Below, one piece after another: positions 34,091-47,043 of a stretch of 64,000 nt of DNA (position 1 is its first letter; every line of letters starts with the position of its first letter). The notes under the pieces were generated by a model that was given only the letters and a program-made list of their open reading frames with translations, ran no database searches and was not told where the DNA came from. Made by a program: the position numbers and the translations under genes. The DNA comes from Avena insularis (lineage: Eukaryota; Streptophyta; Magnoliopsida; Poales; Poaceae): contig CM042696.1 of the NCBI GenBank assembly GCA_023614405.1, positions 340,247,211 through 340,311,210 of the forward strand. The letters run 5' to 3'.

Positions 34091-36022
34091 ATGACTACTC
34101 TTGAAAACACTAAGTTGTGTGACTTCACTAGCACCAACAACAATGATTTTATGAGCACACCTATTGCTCCACCTTTGGCTGAAAATACTTTCTTTGAGAT
34201 AAAACCTGCTTTGCTCAATCTTGTTATGAGAGAACAATTTTCTGGTATTGGTAATGAAGATGCTGCTTCCCATCTAAATAACTTTGGTGAACTTTGTGAG
34301 ATGCAAAAGCATAGGGATATAGATGGTGATACTATTAAGCTGAAATTGTTTCCTTTCTCTTTGTGAGGAAAAGCTAAAGAGTGGTTGAATTCCTTAACTA
34401 GGAATAGTATTGATTCTTGGACTAAGTGCAAAGATGCTTTTATTGGAAAATACTATCCTCCTGCTAAGATTATATCTATGAGAAGTGAAATAATGAAGTT
34501 TAAACAACTTGATAATGAGCATGTTGCTCAAGCTTGGGAAAGAATGAAATCTTTGGTAAAGAATTGTCCCACTCATGGACTAACTGCTTGGATGATCATC
34601 CAAACTTTTTATGCAGGATTGAACTATTCTTCAAGGAACCTATTGGATTCTGCTGCTGGAGGTACCTTTATGACCATCACTTTGGGTGCTGCAACAAAAC
34701 TTCTGGACAATATGATGGTTAATTATTCTGAATGGCATACTGAGAGAGCTCCACAAGGTAGGAAGGTAAATTCTATTGAGGAAACCTCCTCCTTGAGTGA
34801 TAAAATTGATATTATGATGTCTATGCTTGTTAATGGGAAAACCCATATGGATCCAAATAATGTTCCTTTAGCCTCTTTGGTTGCTCAAGAAGAGCAAGTT
34901 GATGTGAACTTCATAAGAAATAATAATTTTGGCAACAATGCTTACGGTAACAATGCTTATAGGAACAATTTAGGTAACAACAATTATAAGCCATATCCTC
35001 CCAACAATGGTAATGATTATGGAAATTCTTACAACAATAATAAGAGTGCTCCCTCTGAACTTGAAGTTATGCTTAAAGAGTTTATTAGTAAACAAACTGC
35101 TTTCAATAAAACTATTGAGGAAAAACTCTCTAATGCTGAAAGAAAAATAGCATCTTTGGCTGAAGCTCAATCTACTTTGAATAAAATGGCTGCTAAACCT
35201 GAAACTAATGAGAATCCCTTTGCAGCTACCACTGCCATACAAGTAAGAATTGATGAAAATGTTAGACTATTAGCTGAATTACATGCTAAGTGGGAAAGAG
35301 AAGATGAAATTGCTAGAAACATTAGTGTTTCTACTATCACCACCACTAGTGTTGAGGCTAGTAATAGTTCTACTACTTTAGATGATAAAGTTGATTTTGA
35401 TCTTGATGGTTGCAACATCTCTGAAGTTATTAAGTTCTTACACAAGCTTGCTAAATGTCCTAATGCTAGTGCTATGAACATGGCATTTACAAAACACATT
35501 ACTGATGCTCTCATAAAGATTAAAGAAGAAAAGATGAAACATAAAGCTTCTATTCCTATAAAACAAGAAGATGGTTGGGAACCCATCATTAATATGAAAG
35601 TGAATGGCTTTGATTTCAAAGCTTTGTGTGATCTTGATAGTAATATTTCTATTATGCCTAGAAGGATTTATGATATGCTTGATTTGCCTCCTCTTGAAGA
35701 TTGCTATTTGAATGTCCCACTTGATGATAGTGCTAAAAAGAAACTCACGGGGAGTCTTAATGATGTTCTTATTATGGTTAACGATTCCTATGTCCCCGTT
35801 GATTTCTATGTTTTGGATGTTGAATACAATGCTTCTTGTCCTATTACTCTGGGAAGACCTTTTCTTAGAACTGTTGGTGCCATCATTGATATGAAAGAAG
35901 GCACCATTAAATATCAAATCCCACTTAAGAAAGGTATAGAACACTTCCCTAAAAATAGAGAAAAGATTTCTTTTGCTTCTCCTATGAAAACAAAATTTGG
36001 TTTTAATGCTTCTTCATTTTGA
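34091..36022 (+). pseudogene. Gypsy D gag-protease, single TGA
   Basis: The ATG at 34091 opens a 643-codon frame with a single TGA at 34364-34366 (codon 92). The capsid part (retrotransposon gag) includes KPALLNLVMREQFSG, LNNFGELCEMQKHRDIDGD, SIDSWTKCKDAFIGKYYPPA and RMKSLVKNCPTHGLTAWMII. An Asn-rich linker (about 34920-35040) and a predicted coiled coil (FNKTIEEKLSNAERKIASL) follow. The C-terminus is a retropepsin-like domain (FDFKALCDLDSNISIMP ... LGRPFLRTVGAIIDM). The expected D-L-G active-site glycine is Asp here (DLDS), so proteolysis is doubtful. No zinc knuckle is seen. Capsid would package element RNA; pol must come in trans. Confidence 0.88.
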
Positions 36023-36062
36023 GAACACTTGATTCTTTCATTGCTTCTTATGCCTCACTTAA

Positions 36063-36620
36063 AGGCGTTAAAGAAAAGTAATTGTTGGGAGATAACCCAA
36101 GAGTTTTAGATGAGTCTTGGAAGTTATTACCTCTGTAATAACCGCTCCTTATCCATTTTATTTGCTTTTTGGTGCCAAGAGTAACCTCTAATGAGCATGA
36201 AGTAATGATTGGGAAAGTTGCTGTCCCGAAATAGATTTTTGTGCTTCACCGTAAAAATTCCTGAGAGAGCTCTGTATGTCAGATTGAGCTGTAATTGTTT
36301 GTTCTTCTGACCCAGGTTGTTATCTAACTTTCGTTAGTTCAACACTTTTTGATTTGAGCAACATAAGGTCTTCGAAAAAAATCGTCTTTACCTGCTGGTC
36401 TGTTTTGACAGATTTCTGTCATTTTCTGCATTTTCTTCTTGTGGGTTCCTTTTTGAGTTCTTTTGGGGAATTGAGCTTTTTGAGGGAAGTGCTATAGTAG
36501 CTAGTGTTCTAATGGAAGTTTATTTGGTGTTAGAACTGAACCTTGAGACTTATTTATCTTAAGTGCACTAATGTTACTAATGAGATTGTGTGAAGTTTAG
36601 TATGAAGGAAAATTTTCAGG
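36063..36620 (+). other. Conserved noncoding block after gag (Gypsy D)
   Basis: From gggagataaccc to tttcaggtgt, this aligns by eye along its length with 61655-62205 in Gypsy G, whose gag and LTR are different. Shared words include ttgtgcttcacc, gagctgtaattgtttgt, cactttttgatttgagcaac and tttacctgctggtctgtt. No frame is conserved. It contains the hairpin at 36123-36142. Confidence 0.7.
36123..36142 (+). other. Hairpin, 8-bp stem, CTCT loop
   Basis: gttattac-ctct-gtaataac is a perfect 8-bp stem, 101 bases after the gag stop. The equivalent place in Gypsy G (61714-61733) has the identical stem with loop ttcg. Function unknown. Confidence 0.75.
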
Positions 36621-37310
36621 TGTATGGAAGGAATGAGTAATGAGATGAAGGATGGACTAAAGCTCAAGCTTGGGGATGCCACGCGTTTCTCCCCAAGAAA
36701 TATGCAAGAAGTACAAGCGTCAAAGCTTGGGGTTGCCCAAGGCATCCCCTTCTTCATCAATAAAAATTCCAGGTTTCTTCCAAACGGTTCATTTTTATTG
36801 TTTCATGCACAGTTGTGTTTTTCTTGGAGCATCTTATTTTTCGTTTTTGTTTTGGTTTTTAGTTTGCTTGGTTTGCTTAGTTTTCTGAATAAAATGGTTG
36901 GACCCCTCTTTCATACATTGGTTTGCAAATAGTTTGGTTTGGTTTGGAAAAGAGTAGGAAAGTTCATACTTATGTGGTAAAAAGAGCTCATTTTTGACTG
37001 TGGCCTATGCTTTGTCATGCCATGCTTGATATTGTTTTGGATTTATGCTTAGTATTCTTTGCTGTAGCATGACTTGTTATAAACAATTGAGATTGCTTAA
37101 TGTGCCTTGGATGAATCATGCGTTGTTTTAGCATATTAAAGCATAATATAGTGGTATTCTCCTTTCATGCTTTATTTGGGTTGACTTGGCACATGCTCAC
37201 ACCATGTTTATGATCCTTTAGTTTTCGTCTTGTAGTATCACTTTATGCTTTGGTCAATGATGTTTTGTCGCTCTGCATGATTATGGCCATTATTGCTCTC
37301 TTAGTTTGTC

Positions 37311-37815
37311 GCTCCCAGTCTTTTGCTAGCCTCCACAACCAAGTATGAGTTCCACTCATGCATCCAACTCCCTAAACCAAGTTATTCCAAAGAGTCCACC
37401 ATACCTACCTACTAGCTTATGCTATTCCAAGTATATTCATGCTTTTGTTTACCTTCCACTTGTTATGAGAAAAGTAGTGATTAAAGCTCTCACGAACTTG
37501 ATGGCACACTTTACCTTTTTGCCTCTAATAAACTTGAACCATTGGGTCCTTCTCTGTTGCGTATATGCTTGCGCTTTATAAGTTGAAATTAGCAGAACCA
37601 TGTACCATGGGGAACGCTTTCAACATTGCACTTGTACTTTGTACCCCGTTGATATCATGTTCTTTTGCTTACGGATCCCGACGGTGTGAAATAAAAGTGG
37701 AACTTGTAAGATCATGGAGTTTGTATGTGTGTTAGAGAAACGCCTATGCCGCTAACCTAAGCCATGCCTAATCATGGTGGAAACTTGCAGCATCACCATA
37801 ATGAGCACTATATGA
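37311..37815 (+). repeat. Conserved 3' block, copy 1 (Gypsy D)
   Basis: One of three related blocks (others 41040-41560 and 63478-64000) near the 3' ends of Gypsy elements D, C and G. It includes a 31-base core (37483-37513, aaagctctcacgaac...) identical in all three, and conserved words such as gtgtgttagagaaa and catggtggaaac. A small plus-strand frame of 78 codons (37345-37581) crosses it, but changes between copies are not biased to third positions. Confidence 0.7.
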
Positions 37816-38706
37816 AGCATCCTCAATAAAAACCTATGCAAATAGCAAATAAAAAGATCGCTGAGATGCTCATTGTCTGCTTGCCTTGTCATTTTGTTTA
37901 TGGGAAAGCTCCCGTATCATGTGCAAGGGGTACCCCGTTGGCGGTTCTTAATGATACACATATACTTACAATGAAAAGAGCTTACTCGTGACTGAAGTTG
38001 ACTAGCATGAGGATCGGTCTTCGTAAGTAAGGGGCATGAGATTTCGGTTTATAACTTGTCAAGCATATCCTCTTAGTTGTGTCACTTTAACCTTAATCAC
38101 CTTCAAGATGCTTATGATAGGGGCAATGAGAGCTGAAAACTACAAGTACCATAATTTTTGGAAGCTCTTTATGAGACTTGAATCCCTACTTCCTTTTACA
38201 AAAGGCCTTTGTTCCACCATTATATTGAGTCTCCACCTTCTATCTTTATGCACCTACTTTGAGAGCATAGTGGCCATTCTTAGTTCTATGTGCATTGTCC
38301 CAAGACTAGTTGATTGATGCATAACTTGTTATTGCTTGTTTTAAACTATTGTATCTAGTCACTCTTATGAACTTTAAAGGTGTCCTATGCATTTATATTT
38401 GCTACTCTATTGAGGGACAAGCTGAATACTATTATGCTATGTTTTCTTTATGTGAAACAAACAAACGTCTTGCAAAGCTTGTTATTCATGAATCTTTTGT
38501 TTGTGCCTTTTCATGTTGCATCATAGTTTCTTTGCTTATTGCTAGAACTTTGTCTTTCATGTTATGATTGAAGTACTATGATCCTAGCTTTGAATGTTTT
38601 ACAAATACTTTGGTCAAGTCTTTGATGGTGCATGTCACCTCAAAAATTATTCTTTTTTTTATCTCTTACCTACTGGAGGACGAGCAGGAGTTAAGCTTGG
38701 GGATGT

Positions 38707-40290
38707 TGATACATCGCAAATGTATCTATAATTTTTGATGTTCCATGCTTGGTTTTAGCCACTTTCTTGTGTTTTGTTCCAACTTTGGAGTACTTTTCAT
38801 ATGATTTCTTCGACTAACCTATTAACAAGAGCCACAGTGCCAGCTACCTGTTTTCTGCTGTTTTTGGTTCTAGGAAAGTCAGAAAATGAATATTCTCGGA
38901 ATTGGACGGGACAAAAGCCAAAGTGCCTATTTTTACGGAAGGGATCAAGTGCCAGAATACGAGACGGAGAAGGGCCAGGGGCCGGCAACACCACCTGGCC
39001 ACGCGGCCAGGCTGGGCCCGAGCCAGGGGATGGTGTGGTGGCTCCCGGCATCCCCTCGGCCTCTCCTTCCGCCTATAAGATGCCCTCGGGACGAAAACCC
39101 TAAGTACCCGATCAAAAATCCACGAAAGAGTCTTTAGCCGCCGTCATCTCCATCCCTAGATCGGGAGGGATCAGTAGCTCTTCCCGGCACCCTGCCGGAG
39201 AGGGGAATTCACCCTAGAGGCCTTCTTCATCACCATGAAAGCCTCCGGTGTGATGCGTGAGTAGTTCTCCTCCTTTGTGCTTTCATGTTTAGATCTTATG
39301 AGCTCCGTTCATGATCAAGATCATCTATTTGTAATCATACATGTTGTGTTTGCGGAGATCCGATGGATATTGAGATGCTATTTCAGATTGATTATTGATT
39401 CTATCATGTCTTTATTATTTGTGATCTTGCATGCTTTCTGTTGTTAGTAGCTATCTTGGCCAAGTAGATGCTAGCAACTCCAAGAGTTAGTATTTATGCT
39501 CGATAGTGGGTTCATGCCTCTGGTAATCTGGGGAAGTGACAGAAATCTCTAAGGTACTAGATGTGCTGTTGCTACTAGGGAGAAAACAATAATCCTTTGT
39601 TCATAGAACAATCATATTGTCTACTTTACACGCAGTTCGTAAAGCAATAATCTGTTGCTTGCAACTTAATACTGGAGGGGGTTCGGATGATAACCTGAAG
39701 GTGGATTATTAGTCATAGATGCAGTTGGATGGCGGTATATGTATTATGTTGTAATGCCCAATCAAGTCTCAAAGGAGTCAAGATGATTAGTATATGCATG
39801 TATTGCTTTCTTGGTGTTTGTCAATTGCCCCGCTGTAATTTGTTCACCCAGCATGTTATCTATCTTAAGGAGAGCCACCTCTAGTGAACTATGGATCCCG
39901 GTCCTTGTATTTTACATACAATCTATAAACTAAGTCTGCTTTGTGTTTACTTTCTGCAAACTTTTACTTCTTTCCATTCGATACGTTTAATCCTTTGTTT
40001 TCCGCAAAACACGGTGAGATTGACAACCTCATTGCAAGTTGGGGACAAAGTTCTGTGGTTGTGTTGTGCAGGTCTCCACGTTGCTACTAGCACCGGTAGT
40101 GCCTCGCCAAAGCTCAGCTAGTAACACCTTTGGGGTGTTTCCTTGCTCCTACTGGTTCGATTAAACCTTGGTTTCATAACTGAGGGAAACTTGCTGTTGT
40201 GCTCATCATACCTTCCTCTTGGGGTTCCCAACGAGCTCTACATCAACACCGCCATCAAGTATTTTTCTAGGCTCGTGCATTGAGCCATCA
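38707..40290 (+). repeat. 3' LTR of Gypsy D
   Basis: 1584 bp starting tgatacatcgc, preceded by polypurine aagcttggggatg (38694-38705) and followed by TSD gtact. It differs from the 5' LTR by scattered substitutions and a few short deletions. Confidence 0.88.
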
Positions 40291-40295
40291 GTACT

Positions 40296-42494
40296 TTGTA
40301 TATTCATGTTTCGTTTTCCTTTTAGTTTTTGTTCTTTCTTTGCTTTTTCTTTCTAAAACATAAAAAAGACTAAAAATATTTCTGTTGTTTCTCTTTGTTT
40401 GCTTCTTCTTCTTTTTTCCTTGGTTTGTTTTTCCTTCTTGCTTTGTTTGAACTATTCGAAAAACCCAAAAAGATTTTTCTTGCTAATTTTAAAAATTGAA
40501 AACACCAAAAAAATTTGTTGTTCTTATTTGGTTTTGTGAGTTTGTTGTAGGGTTCAGCAGTTCTTAGTGGGATTTGGTTTCATATTATTATTCAAGCCAC
40601 ACAAGTGAAGGGAAATAATGAGGATTAATGACAACTTGAGGTGTGGTAAGAGGCTGGTAACGAACTCTATTTGTTTTCATTTTTGTACATATACTCATCA
40701 TTGTGGGCATGCTTAGCCTGTTCATGTAGGGTGTATGTTATTTATGGATGCGTAGTATTTCTTGCTTTCATATGATTAGTTCTAGCTTGCTCATAGTTTG
40801 TAGCATGTCATATGATTGTTTGCTTGCATTACTCTGTTCATAACTTGGTATGACACCGTGGTATCCTCCTCTAAATGTTTCATTTGAATTGACTTGGCAC
40901 ATGCTCATGCATGCATATGACTCAAATAATCAGTTAAGCCTCGATGAATTATTTTACCTTGAGGATCTTGAATCACTTTCATGCCATGATTAGTCCTGTT
41001 TTGTTGCAAGCATGATTATGACAGCTATTGCTCCCTCGTTTGTTGCTCCCTTACTATTGCTAGCCTTCACTTACACTGAGTATGTTTTACTCGTGTTTCC
41101 AATTCCCTAAACCCAAATATTGCCAAAAGTGTCCACCACACCTACCTATTAGCATCATTTGCTATTTCCGTGCATATTCAATATGCCTTGTTTTCTTCCT
41201 AATAAAATGTTTGCTTGCTATGATAAAGTTAGTTAGTAAAGCTCTCACGAACTTGATGGCACACTTTATTTCCCGCACCTAATAAACCTGAACCATTGTG
41301 ACTGTCCAGGAAAGTTATATGCTTGCAAATTATAGGCTGGGGATTAGCAGAACCGTGCTGTCACGGGGAATGCTTTCAACACCTGTAAATATATACCCAG
41401 TTGATACCATGCTCTTTTGTTTGCGGATGTCATCGGTGTGAAATAAAAGGGGAGCTTGTAAGTCCATGGATTTATGTATGTGTGTTAGAGAAATGCCTGG
41501 GCCGCCGGTCTAATCCATGTTGTCATGGTGGAAACCTGCAGCGTAACCATAATAAGTATCTATGAAGCATTCTTCTTATAAAAAAGAGAGAGATAGCTAT
41601 TGAGAAAAAGAAAAAAAGAGATTTGAGAAAAGAGGAAAGAGAGAAAAAAGCACCATTTTCCCATGGTAAATAAGAAGATTGCTAAGATACTCATTGTCTG
41701 CTTGCCTTGTCATTTTGATATGGGGATTCTTCCGTATCATCGGGCAAGGGGTACCCCGTTGGCGGTTCTCTATGACACACATGTATTTAAGATGACAAGA
41801 ACTTACCGGTAACTAAAGTTGAGTAGCATGAGGAGCGACCCTAGTACTCAAGGGACATGGGATTTCCAGTTTATAGTCTGTCAAGCATATAACTCAGATT
41901 GGACCTCACTTTCACCTTAACCAAATTAAAGATGCTTATGATAGGGGCAATGAGAGCTCAAATATATTGAGTACCATACTTTCAGCATTTGGAAGCCTTC
42001 CAAACTATTCAAAACCTTTTCATTTCCTTGTTGAGTCTCCACATATTCTATGAGCACCTTCTTGAGAGCATAGTTGTCATTCTTAGTGTAATGTGCTTGT
42101 CTCAAAACATGATTGTTTGTGTTATGACTTTGATGCTTGTATCTTTGATATCTTTACTTCTAGTCTTCACCTGAACTTCAGAGGTGCCTTGGCATTCACA
42201 ATAAAAAGGCAAGCGAGATACCACTCTATCATACCTTGTTATGAGCATTGTAATGTTGCTTATGTTTATGTTTCATGCTACTTATTATTTTTGAGTTTGA
42301 ACCTCTTCATAGCTTGCAATCCCTATTAAGTAAACTTAGTTGCATACTCCTTATTATGAATTGTCTAAGTAGTTGATCACATGCTGAGAATATATACATC
42401 ATATGAAGCAAATGTGTTCGTGAAAGTTTCTTTTATCGCACTCAGTTTTCAACTAAATTTCTTGAGGACAAGCAATAAGCTAAGCTTGGGGAGT
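40296..42494 (+). mobile_element. Gypsy element C, 3' interior
   Basis: Continues 31956-32279 after Gypsy D. It is T-rich at the start (40300-40540), with no gag or pol. It contains the second copy of the conserved 3' block and a GA-rich tract at 41580-41650, and ends with the polypurine tract aagcttgggga (42483-42493) before its LTR. Confidence 0.7.
41040..41560 (+). repeat. Conserved 3' block, copy 2 (Gypsy C)
   Basis: Aligns with 37311-37815 and 63478-64000; the 31-base core is at 41238-41268. Similarity with Gypsy D continues downstream (41687-41890 against 37860-38065), including gcaaggggtaccccgttggc in both. Confidence 0.7.
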
Positions 42495-43864
42495 TGATAC
42501 GTCCAAAATGTATATACTTTCCCGAACACTTTTGCTATTGTTTATCCTCTAAACTTGTGTGATTTGGATGCAACTAACACGGACTGACGCTGTTTTCAGC
42601 GGAATTACTTTGGTGTCTAGTTTTTGTGCAGAAAATCAACTATTAGGAAAAATCCCGGAAAATATGCCAAAAATCCTATTTCACCAGAAGACTCCTAGAG
42701 CCAGAATATGAGACGGAGTGGGGATGGGCCCAGCCACACCACCTGGCCGCGTGGGCTGGGCCTGGCCGCACCAGGGGGTGGTCTGGCTGCCCTAGACACC
42801 CCCTCGGTCTCCCTCTTCGCCTATAAGATGCCTTCTGACCTAAAAACTCAGGGGGGTTCAATGTTTTTCCAGAAGGAGTTCCGCTCCGCCGCCACCACCA
42901 GATTCCATGAAACAACACCAGAAACTCCGTTCTGGCGCCCTGCCGAGACGGGGAATTGGAGGAGATCATCGGCATCATCATCACCATCGCTTCTCCATCG
43001 ACCATCCATGTTTCCCCCATCTATGAGTGAGTAATCCCCCGCTGTAGGCTATGGGGATGGTAGGGATTGGATGAGATCGTTCATGTAATGGCATCAGATT
43101 GTTAGGGAATGGTGCCTAGTATCTTCTATTAGTGATTTATGACTTTGTTGCTACTTGTTATGCTTAATGCTTGTCACTAGGGCCTGAGTGCCATGATTTC
43201 TGATCTGAACATGTTATTGATTCATTATGATAGTATTGTTTATGGTCTTATCTGCAAGTTGTATACACACGTTGTTGTCCGGAACCAATGGCCCCGAATT
43301 GACAGAAATCGGGATAAACGGAGGGAATGGCTTTGATGTGAGGATCACATGTGTTCACAGAGTGTTAATGCTTTGCTCCGGTGCTCTATTAAAAGGAGCA
43401 CCTTGATTGCTAGTAGTTCCCTTGAGGCCCCGCTGCAAACGGGCTGGCAGGGCAAAAGATGATGTGCAAGTTCTCATTGCGAGCACGTATGACTATATAT
43501 GGGACACATGCCTAGGATTATCTAGTACTTGGATGCTTTATCTTATTTATCTGCAATTGCCCGATGTTCTGTTGCTATGTGAATTGTCTTGTCCATACAA
43601 CGCCCGTCCATCCATCCCTATGCCTACCGCACTCGAATCCTACTCTTTACTGCTATTGTTACTACTGTCTTTACTTTACTACTATTGTTGCTTTACTATT
43701 CCTACTACAAAACTGTTGCTACTGATAAACTGTTGTGAGCAAGATTGTTTCCAGGTGCATCTGAATTGACAACTCAGTTGTTAAGGCTTATAAATATTCT
43801 TTGGCTCCCCTTGTGTCGAATCAATAAATTGGGTTTCACTTCCCTCGAAAATACTGCGATATCA
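42495..43864 (+). repeat. 3' LTR of Gypsy C
   Basis: About 1370 bp from tgatacgtcc to gcgatatca. The expected end, with cccctatacttgtgggt before tcatca (as at 60024-60046), is missing, so the last part is deleted or rearranged. It carries a promoter-like cctataagatgcc near 42820. The 5' LTR is not in the window. Confidence 0.75.
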
Positions 43865-43979
43865 GGGGGCTACTCCCATAGGGCACGCTGGTCGCGCATT
43901 CAAAAAAGTGCCAACGTTGATAGCATTTGCAAGATCATTCGAAGTGCTTCCGAATCGTTCTGTCTATGCAACTGATAAC
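43865..43979 (+). mobile_element. Gypsy element E, interior fragment (left)
   Basis: Starts at the odd LTR end of Gypsy C. Contains ggggctactcccatagggca, which recurs in altered form at 52935-52960. Ends at TSD ataac (43975-43979) of Copia F. Confidence 0.55.
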
Positions 43980-45860
43980 TGTTGGAGATATGCCCTAGAG
44001 GTAATAATAAATGTAGTTATTATTATATATCTTTGTGTTTATGATAAATGTTTACATTCATGCTATAATAGTATTAACAAGGAAACCATTAATACTTGTG
44101 TGATTTGTAAACTTAATTTGAAGTCCCTAGTATAGCCTCTATACTTCACTAGCTTGTTGGTTGATTGATGATTGTGGTTTCTCTATCATGAACATTGAGA
44201 TGTTATCAACAACAAGATCATATCATTAGGAGAATGATATGGTGGACATACTCCTATAGACAAGCGTAGCATAAAGATCAAGTCATTTCAATAGTTCAAT
44301 TGCTATATGCTTTCTGATACATAGTAACCTAATTCCTTCGACCATGAGATCATGCATATTGCCTTTACTGGATGGATGCTTTGATGTCATCAAACACCAC
44401 ACCGTAACAGGGTGGCTATAAAAGTGGCATTGGGTGTTCGGAAAGTATTGGTTGAAACACATGGATCAAGAATGGGATTTGTCCATCCACATGACGGACA
44501 GATATTCTCTGGGCCCTCTCGGTGAAATGTCATCCAATTAGCTTGCAAGCATGTGACTTGGTCACAAGGGATCACATATCAGGAACGAGAAAGAGTACTT
44601 ATCGACGAGGTTGAACTAAGTATGCAGAGATACCGACGATCATAACCTCGGATAAGTAACATATCGTGAGACAAAGGGAAATTGGTATCGTATGTAAGTG
44701 GTTCATTCGATCGCAAAGTAATCGTAGAAATATGTAGAGCCATATGAATTTCAGATTCCTCTATTGGTTATTGTTCGAGAAGTGTCTCGATCATGTCGCA
44801 TAATTCACGAACCGTAGGGAGACACATAAGGATTCGACGTTGTTTGAGTAGTTATGGTATTATGAAAGAGACCGAATGTTGTTGAGTCTCGGATGGGATC
44901 CGGGATATCACGAGGTGATCCGGAATGGTCGAGAATAAGATTCATATAAGGAAAGTCCCATTTCGAGTTGGGGAATGGTTCCGGTGTTTTCATCGGGAAC
45001 ATTCTAGAAGGTCCCGGAATGTCCGGCACTCCGGAGGGGGAAGGGGTACATGAATGTGTCATTGCAAGTTGGAATGATTGCATCATGTGCTAGGTGTTCT
45101 CGCTGTCCAAAATAAAGGGTTTATTTAATTCCTAAATTGGAAAAGTCAAACGGCTAATTTGAAAGTCAAACTGCCAATTTTGGAAAGTGGGAAAAGAGGA
45201 GGTGGAGGCCGAGTTGGGGGAGGAGTCCTCCTCCCCAAGCCGGCGCCCACCAAGCCGAGTTGGGGAGGGCCTCCCCTCCCCTTGGCCGGCCAGCCCTCCC
45301 ACCTATAAAAGCAAGGCCAAGGCCCCCTCCTAGACACACAAGTTCCTATCCTCTAAACTAGAAACTAGATCTAGACCCCGGTTTAGAGCTGTTTCGGTTT
45401 AGAGCCTTCTAATTGGTTTAGAGCCCTCTAATTGGTGTGTCTAATTACTAGACCACTAATAGCCTCTCTCATAAGCTCCACCATACTACTGCAGGCTTAA
45501 GGCGAAGCCTGGGATCTCCCTCTACCTCGGTACCACGCCCGTTGTCTTTGCCGAATCGCGAGAGAGTGCTTCAACCTCCGCCTGCTGGAACAAGGAGAGG
45601 AAGGTCTTCGTCGAATCAGAGCGATGTGACCGATCTGGAGCGCTGCGAAACCTTGGCGCGGAAGGATCGTCTCTGCGATCTTGAGATCGGAAAAATGCGA
45701 CTACATCACCCACGAGAATCTGCTCTCGTTAAACACTTTGGAATCTTCGAGGGTGAGTTATTCCATCGACTCGTTGCTGCAATCTAGTAGATAGATCTTG
45801 GCTTGTTTGTTTGTATGCGATAGAAAATTTTTGTTTTCCATGCTACGAACCCCTCTGACA
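43980..45860 (+). repeat. 5' LTR of Copia F
   Basis: The first 330 bases or so are identical to the 3' LTR; afterwards one- to three-base indels dominate. TATA box cctataaaagc at about 45303-45312. Ends cccctctgaca. Confidence 0.9.
45304..45310 (+). promoter_or_regulatory. LTR TATA box, Copia F
   Basis: tataaaa after a CT-rich stretch in the 5' LTR; the same motif is in the 3' LTR near 52327-52333. Core promoter by position; inferred. Confidence 0.5.
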
Positions 45861-45862
45861 AA

Positions 45863-45874
45863 GGGTATCGAGCC
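45863..45874 (+). other. Primer-binding site of Copia F
   Basis: gggtatcgagcc stands where tggtatcagagcc is expected: one base missing and one changed. The missing base fits the single-base losses seen across this element. Confidence 0.7.
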
Positions 45875-47043
45875 GTGTCTATATGTAGATCTGTTGCAGT
45901 AGAACACAATGGTCATTGTGGGCGTTGATGCTTTTATTGTAGATTGCTTTTTGTGTACTTTGCATCTTGCGGTATGTTGGGATGAAGCGGCCCGGGCTAA
46001 CCTTACATGACATCGTTCATGAGACTTGCTCCACGCTTAACATGCAACTCGTATTGCATAAGTGGCTTTGCGGGTGCCTGTTTCTCCTAGCATAGTAAAG
46101 ATCCAATTTACAACGGGTGATCAACAATGCTAGTATCAATGTTGTGGTTCTTGTTCGTAAGTTAGAACGACACTTATTGAAAGCCCCAAACCACGTAAAA
46201 TATGCAAAAAAAAGTAGAGGCGTCTAACTTTGTTTTGCAGGGGTGTCTGATGATGTGATATGGCCATGATTGTGATTATATTTGATGTATGCAATGTTCC
46301 TTATTGTAAGTTGGCAACGGCAGGAGCCATATGGTTGTCTTTAAATTCTGTTAAGACCTGCGTGTCTATTCAAAATAGTTGTAATAGTTGAAGCTGGTGG
46401 GCGACAACCATGAAGAAGCGTCATTGACCTTGATGCTATGCGGTGATGATGGAGATCATGTTCGTGCTTGAAGATGGAGATCGGAAGCACAAAGAAGAAA
46501 GGCCATATCATATCACATATTATGAATTGCATGTGATGTTAATCCTTTTATGCATCTTGTATTGCTTAGTAGACGCGGTAGCATTATAAGATGATCCCTC
46601 ATGCACATAAATTTCAAGTTCTAAAGTGTTCACCCTTAGTATGCACCGCTGCCAAAGCTTGCTGCTTGAAGCACCACGTGATGATCGGGTGTCTTTGATT
46701 CCATGGTGACTACAACGTAAGCAAGCCAGATTTGCTTATGCGGAAGCTAAGGTTTGTCTTGACGAGCCTAGCATGTATGCACATGGCCTCGGGAACACGG
46801 ATCGCGAAAGGCAAAGCATGAATCATATAGTAGATATGATGAACATGATGATTGTTCGCCATTGAAACTATATCAACTCTCGTGATGATCGGTGTTGATG
46901 TAGTGGATTTGGTTCTGTGATCACTAAAACAATGTGAGGGATGTTGTTTTGAGTGGGAGTTCACCTAGTTTAATTTCATTAATTAATTTGAACTCAATTT
47001 GTCATAAACTTAGTCTAAACTATTGCAAATATGTTGTAGATCA
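45875..47043 (+). other. Copia F 5' leader
   Basis: About 1.2 kb of leader with no supported frame, related to the leader of Copia B in reverse complement (for example the ttgtggttcttgttcg and gagggatgt neighbourhoods). Confidence 0.5.

Larger units (their letters stand above)
32280..40290 (+). mobile_element. Gypsy element D, non-autonomous, gag-protease only (Sabrina-like)
   Basis: 8.0 kb with LTRs of 1622 and 1584 bp and exact TSD gtact (32275-32279, 40291-40295). The interior has one gene (gag plus a retropepsin-like domain), then 2.7 kb of noncoding sequence up to a polypurine tract aagcttgggga. Reverse transcriptase, RNase H and integrase are absent with no sign of a deletion scar, so the layout is that of a non-autonomous family. 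It is inserted in Gypsy C. Confidence 0.9.

Noticed and set aside
35438..35944. Minus-strand 168-codon frame opposite Gypsy D protease
   Set aside because: Antisense of a clear gag-protease gene.
42495..43979. Gypsy C LTR and Gypsy E flank as a complete new LTR element with a 5-bp duplication
   Set aside because: No second LTR or matching duplication could be found for either, so they are kept as truncated elements.
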